A stretch of 8,988 nt of DNA from Quisquiliibacterium sp. (GTDB lineage Bacteria; Pseudomonadota; Gammaproteobacteria; Burkholderiales; Burkholderiaceae_E): NCBI GenBank assembly GCA_023257915.1, contig JALRBB010000521.1, positions 1 to 8,988 on the forward strand, written 5' to 3'. Under the pieces are notes generated by a model that worked only from the letters and a program-made list of their open reading frames with translations, was not told the origin of the DNA and did not search any database. Numbering within the stretch: the stretch's first letter is position 1; each line of letters starts with the position of its first letter. A program made the translations under genes and the position numbers. Shown here piece after piece: positions 6,442 to 8,988 of the stretch.

Positions 6442-7617
6442 TCAGTGCTCCAGCCTTGCCAGCAGATCCGGGCCGAGTTCCGACACCTTTGAGACGCCGA
6501 GCAGGCCCATCGTCCGGTCGATCTCTGCCCGCAGCAGCTCGAGCACCCGGCGCACGCCCGGTTCGCCGGCGACTGCCAGGCCCCATAACTGCGGGCGTCC
6601 GATCAGTCCTGCATTGGCGCCCAGCGCCAGAGCCTTGACCAGGTCTGCACCGCGCCGGATGCCGCCGTCGATCATCACGGTCATGTCGGGACGCAGTGTG
6701 CGCGCCGCCTCAATGACCGCCGGCAGCGCCTCGATGCTGCTCAATGCGCCGTCCAGCTGGCGGCCGCCGTGGTTTGAGACGATCAGCCCGTCGACCCCGA
6801 GCGCCGCAGCCTGGCGGGCCTCCTGGGGATGCAGCACACCCTTGAGCAAGAGCGGGCCGTGCCAACGCTCGCGCAACTCGCGGACATCGTCCCAGTTCAG
6901 ACCCGGATCCAGCAGGCCGGCCATGCGTCCCGCAAGCGCAGTAAGCTCCTCGCGCGAGCCTTCGCGCTGGTAGCTGCCCATCGTCAGGCGGGGCAGTGCC
7001 GTGCGCATGCGCCATAGCCAGGGCAGCCGTGTACCCATCGCCAGCAACTGCGCCAGCGTGAAGCGCGGCGGAATGCCAAACCCGTTGCGCACGTCCCGTT
7101 CGCGGTTGCCGAGTAGCTGGTTGTCGACCGTCAGCACCAGCGCGTCGTAGCCGCTGGCGGCGGCGCGGTCGGTGAACTCGCGGGTAAGCCCGCGGTCGCG
7201 ATAGACGAAAACCTGCATCCAGCGCGGATGCGTGTTCAGCGCAGCGAGTTGCTCGATCGTGCACACCGAGCCATGGCTCAGGCAGTACGCGGTGCCGGCT
7301 GCTGCCGCGGCTCGCGCCGAGCATAACTCGCCATCGGGCCAGAACAGACCGGCCAGCCCGGTCGGACCAATCATCAACGGCATCGACAGTGTCTTGCCGA
7401 ACAGCGTGACCGACAGGTCGCGGGTTGCGGGGCCCTGTAACGGACGCGGCAGCAGTGCCCAGCGCTCAAAGGCACTCTCGTTACGCCGTAGCGTCCATTC
7501 GTCCTCGGCCGCACCGTCTGCGAAATCGAAGACCGGGCGTGGCAGCCGGTCTTGTGCGATGCGCCGCATCGACGCGATGTTGTAAGCCTTGCGATGCCAG
7601 TCGGGAACTCGTTGCAT
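6442..7617 (-). CDS. FMN-dependent alpha-hydroxy-acid oxidase/dehydrogenase (glycolate oxidase/LldD/mandelate dehydrogenase family)
   Basis: TIM-barrel flavoenzyme of 391 residues oxidising an L-2-hydroxy acid to a 2-oxo acid, or a related reaction. The signature SNHGGRQLDG holds catalytic His283 and substrate-binding Arg286. Lys259 in LLKGV contacts FMN, and Arg172 in GNRERD aligns with the second active-site arginine. MIDGGIRRGADLVKALALGA (315-334) binds the FMN phosphate. Aligned by memory with spinach glycolate oxidase, Tyr24 is replaced by Phe32 (FDFADGAAEDE) and Tyr129 by Phe137 (MQVFVYRDR), so the usual tyrosine contacts to the substrate carboxylate are missing. The start at 7617 gives the normal N-terminus; the 81 residues encoded in frame upstream resemble no family member. 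It is convergent to the operon and divergent from the aldolase gene, sharing the control region with it. Family is firm; substrate uncertain. Confidence 0.93.
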   Translation of the reverse strand: MQRVPDWHRKAYNIASMRRIAQDRLPRPVFDFADGAAEDEWTLRRNESAFERWALLPRPLQGPATRDLSVTLFGKTLSMPLMIGPTGLAGLFWPDGELCSARAAAAAGTAYCLSHGSVCTIEQLAALNTHPRWMQVFVYRDRGLTREFTDRAAASGYDALVLTVDNQLLGNRERDVRNGFGIPPRFTLAQLLAMGTRLPWLWRMRTALPRLTMGSYQREGSREELTALAGRMAGLLDPGLNWDDVRELRERWHGPLLLKGVLHPQEARQAAALGVDGLIVSNHGGRQLDGALSSIEALPAVIEAARTLRPDMTVMIDGGIRRGADLVKALALGANAGLIGRPQLWGLAVAGEPGVRRVLELLRAEIDRTMGLLGVSKVSELGPDLLARLEH

Positions 7618-7701
7618 GCTGAACCTGTCTTTCGTCAGAAATTGCACGCATGGGGCGGAAACGGCCTCGAGGTGACCGGTGTCTGCGCCTCGACGCGGCG
7701 A

Positions 7702-7725
7702 GTGCGTATCGATAGCATGACGCAC
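7702..7725. promoter_or_regulatory. Candidate operator dyad in the divergent control region
   Basis: GTGCGT (7702-7707) and ACGCAC (7720-7725) are perfect inverted 6-base arms around a 12-base centre that includes the palindrome TATCGATA (7707-7714). The site lies in the 134-base gap between the divergent oxidase and RraA-type genes, 27 bases before the TTG start. This spacing and symmetry suit a dimeric regulator such as a GntR- or LysR-type protein, but no regulator gene is in the window. I found no convincing -35/-10 pair on either strand; the best on the - strand is TTGCGG-N18-TATCGA. Confidence 0.35.
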
Positions 7726-7741
7726 GCAATCACCGCAATCA
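7725..7741. repeat. Tandem direct repeat next to the ribosome site
   Basis: CGCAATCA occurs at 7725-7732 and again at 7734-7741, a nine-base period. It starts on the last base of the dyad's right arm, and its last base is the first base of the AGGAG ribosome site. Binding here could block transcription or translation of the RraA-type gene. The repeat is seen directly; a regulatory function is inferred. Confidence 0.35.
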
Positions 7742-7745
7742 GGAG
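7741..7745 (+). promoter_or_regulatory. Ribosome binding site for a TTG start
   Basis: AGGAG is followed after six bases by TTG at 7752, which opens the RraA-type reading frame. The next in-frame ATG, at 7791, has no comparable site and would remove 13 N-terminal residues. The spacing therefore supports the TTG start. Confidence 0.75.
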
Positions 7746-7751
7746 AATCCA

Positions 7752-8408
7752 TTGATCGAGAACGCCCCGAAAATTCGTATCGCTGCGGAAATGCGTCGCC
7801 CGTCGCAAGCCCAGCTCGACGCGTTGCGCGATGTGCCGACCGGCTTTGTGGTCGACGCACTAGGCGGCGGCAACACGATGGATTACCGGATCAAGCCAGT
7901 GATCGCCGAGCAGAGCGTGATCTGCGGCGTGGCCATCACCTGCGATGCCGGACCGGCGGACAACCTCGCGGTGTTCGCATCGCTGGAGCATCTGCAGCCG
8001 GGAGATGTGATCGTTGCCGCCACCGCCGGACACACTGGCTGTGCTGTGACTGGCGACTTGTTGCTTGGCATGGCCCGTAACTGTGGGGCCAGCGGCTTCG
8101 TCACCGATGGCTGCGTGCGTGATATCCCGGGCATTCGGGGCGTCGGCCTGCCATGCTTCGCGCTGGGCGTCACGCCCAACACACCGGCCAAGGAAGGGCC
8201 TGGCACCGTCGGCTTCCCGGTGGTGTGCGCCGGCGCTGCGGTGCGCACCGGCGACATTGTGATCGGTGACCAGGATGGCGTCGTCGTTGTGCCGTTCGAG
8301 CGTATCGACGAGGTGATCGTGCGGCTCGAGAAGGTGCGCGCCGCCGAGGCCGAGCTCGAGGCCAAGGTCAAGGCCGGGCTGCGTGTGCCACCGTTCATGC
8401 AACGCTGA
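7752..8408 (+). CDS. RraA-family aldolase (4-hydroxy-4-methyl-2-oxoglutarate/4-carboxy-4-hydroxy-2-oxoadipate aldolase-like)
   Basis: Cytoplasmic protein of 218 residues, close to the usual length of the proteobacterial HMG/CHA aldolases that release pyruvate from 4-hydroxy-2-oxo acids in protocatechuate and gallate 4,5-cleavage pathways. Residues expected from the Pseudomonas putida enzyme occur at the same positions: Asp102 in TGDLL, Arg123 and Asp124 in DGCVRD, and Lys147 in AKEGPG. Asp124 is the expected metal contact, and the family motif GFVTDGCVRDIPGIR is intact. A charged helix rich in Ala, Glu and Lys (about 183-210) ends the protein as in this family. Pure RraA regulators of RNase E are shorter (about 160 residues), so an enzyme is more likely. 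Translation starts at TTG. The alcohol dehydrogenase gene begins 29 bases after the stop, suggesting a two-gene or longer operon. The exact substrate is not determined. Confidence 0.9.
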   Translation: MIENAPKIRIAAEMRRPSQAQLDALRDVPTGFVVDALGGGNTMDYRIKPVIAEQSVICGVAITCDAGPADNLAVFASLEHLQPGDVIVAATAGHTGCAVTGDLLLGMARNCGASGFVTDGCVRDIPGIRGVGLPCFALGVTPNTPAKEGPGTVGFPVVCAGAAVRTGDIVIGDQDGVVVVPFERIDEVIVRLEKVRAAEAELEAKVKAGLRVPPFMQR

Positions 8409-8437
8409 AAGTTCGTTCAAATCCTTCCGGAGCCGGC

Positions 8438-8988
8438 ATGGCCACGATTACCTACCTGACCACGATCCATTTCGATTTCGGCGCGCTTGCCTTGCTTCCT
8501 GGCGAATTGAAACGCCTCGGGGTCGCCTGCCCGCTGGTAGTGACCGATCGCGGGGTCGCATCCGCCGGGTTGCTGGCCAGAGTCCTCGAGGCGATCGGCT
8601 CCGGTTTTGACGCCCAGGTCTGGGACGGCACGCCCGCCAATCCGACCGAGGACGCGGTGATGGCCGCCGCGCAGGTCTATCGCGATCGCGGTTGCGATGG
8701 GCTGGTTGCGGTCGGTGGAGGCTCATCGATCGACCTGGCCAAGGCGGTCGGGCTGATCGCGACCCATTCGGAGCCGCTGATGCAGTACGCCGCGGTCGAG
8801 GGCGGGGTTGCACGGATCACGTCCCGAGTCGCGCCGCTGATCGCGGTGCCGACGACTGCCGGGACCGGCAGCGAAGTCGGTCGCGGCAGCGTGATCGTGA
8901 TGCGTGATGGCCGCAAGCTAGGTCTGCTCAGCCCGAACCTGCTGCCCAAGGTCGCGCTTTGCGATCCCGAGCTGACTCTGGGCCTGCC
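8438..8988 (+). CDS. Iron-containing (group III) alcohol dehydrogenase, 3' truncated
   Basis: NAD(P)-dependent, metal-containing dehydrogenase of the family that includes FucO, 1,3-propanediol dehydrogenase, 4-hydroxybutyrate dehydrogenase and maleylacetate reductase. Only 183 full codons lie in the window; the family has about 380-390. The N-terminal Rossmann-like domain shows VVTDRGV (34-40), the nucleotide-binding AVGGGSSIDLAKAVG (91-105) and PTTAGTGSEVG (138-148). Asp176 in LCDPEL aligns with the first iron ligand, FucO Asp196. The histidine ligands lie beyond the window end. GGAG ends five bases before the ATG, which supports the chosen start. Its place after the RraA-type aldolase gene suggests it acts on an aldehyde, alcohol or maleylacetate-like compound from the same pathway (inference). 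The subfamily cannot be decided from this half. Confidence 0.92.
   Translation, partial: MATITYLTTIHFDFGALALLPGELKRLGVACPLVVTDRGVASAGLLARVLEAIGSGFDAQVWDGTPANPTEDAVMAAAQVYRDRGCDGLVAVGGGSSIDLAKAVGLIATHSEPLMQYAAVEGGVARITSRVAPLIAVPTTAGTGSEVGRGSVIVMRDGRKLGLLSPNLLPKVALCDPELTLGL

Noticed and set aside
6275..6973. + strand open frame of 232 codons over the dehydrogenase end and oxidase gene.
   Set aside because: Very high in Ser, Arg, Pro and Ala, without motifs; it spans a convergent gap and lies antisense to a firm flavoenzyme gene.
7618..7860. 81-codon N-terminal extension of the alpha-hydroxy-acid oxidase frame.
   Set aside because: It would overlap the RraA-type gene and the divergent control region, and family members begin near the chosen start.
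8448..8813. - strand Arg/Pro-rich open frame opposite the iron alcohol dehydrogenase.
   Set aside because: Composition typical of an antisense shadow; the + strand has clear NAD- and metal-binding motifs.

Overview
This is a GC-rich (roughly 63-65% by eye), densely coded stretch of bacterial chromosome. The gene content (Lol-type lipoprotein, NemA-type ene-reductase, OFA-type MFS carrier, RraA-type and HpaI-type pyruvate aldolases, NIPSNAP protein) and the strong AGGAG-type ribosome sites suggest a Gram-negative proteobacterium, most likely a beta- or gammaproteobacterial degrader. The genus cannot be fixed from the sequence. No tRNA, rRNA, CRISPR array, insertion sequence or phage gene was seen.

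Layout. Positions 2-901 hold the 3' part of an old-yellow-enzyme flavoprotein, followed by a stable hairpin. After a 153-base gap, six genes on the + strand lie close together (1055-6390), with gaps of 5-39 bases and one 4-base overlap. They look like one operon: a secreted lipoprotein of the secretory-lipase alpha/beta-hydrolase type, an OFA-like MFS carrier, a HAD-superfamily hydrolase, a NIPSNAP protein, an HpcH/HpaI aldolase and a D-isomer 2-hydroxyacid dehydrogenase. A hairpin at 6402-6438 separates this operon from a convergent - strand gene (6442-7617) for an FMN-dependent alpha-hydroxy-acid oxidase. A 134-base divergent control region follows, with a dyad and a tandem repeat. Beyond it is a second + strand unit: an RraA-type aldolase starting at TTG (7752-8408) and the first 183 codons of an iron-containing alcohol dehydrogenase, cut off by the window end.

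How the genes may work together (inference). The set reads as a catabolic island for an organic, possibly esterified or cyclic, substrate. An outer-membrane esterase would hydrolyse the substrate outside, and the OFA-type carrier would import a carboxylate. The ene-reductase and two redox enzymes of expected opposite stereopreference would adjust double bonds and 2-hydroxy/2-oxo groups. Two unrelated pyruvate-forming aldolases would cleave the chain, and the iron alcohol dehydrogenase would handle a resulting aldehyde, alcohol or maleylacetate-like product. The actual substrate is not visible. The most unusual molecular detail is that both substrate-contacting tyrosines of the alpha-hydroxy-acid oxidase are phenylalanine.
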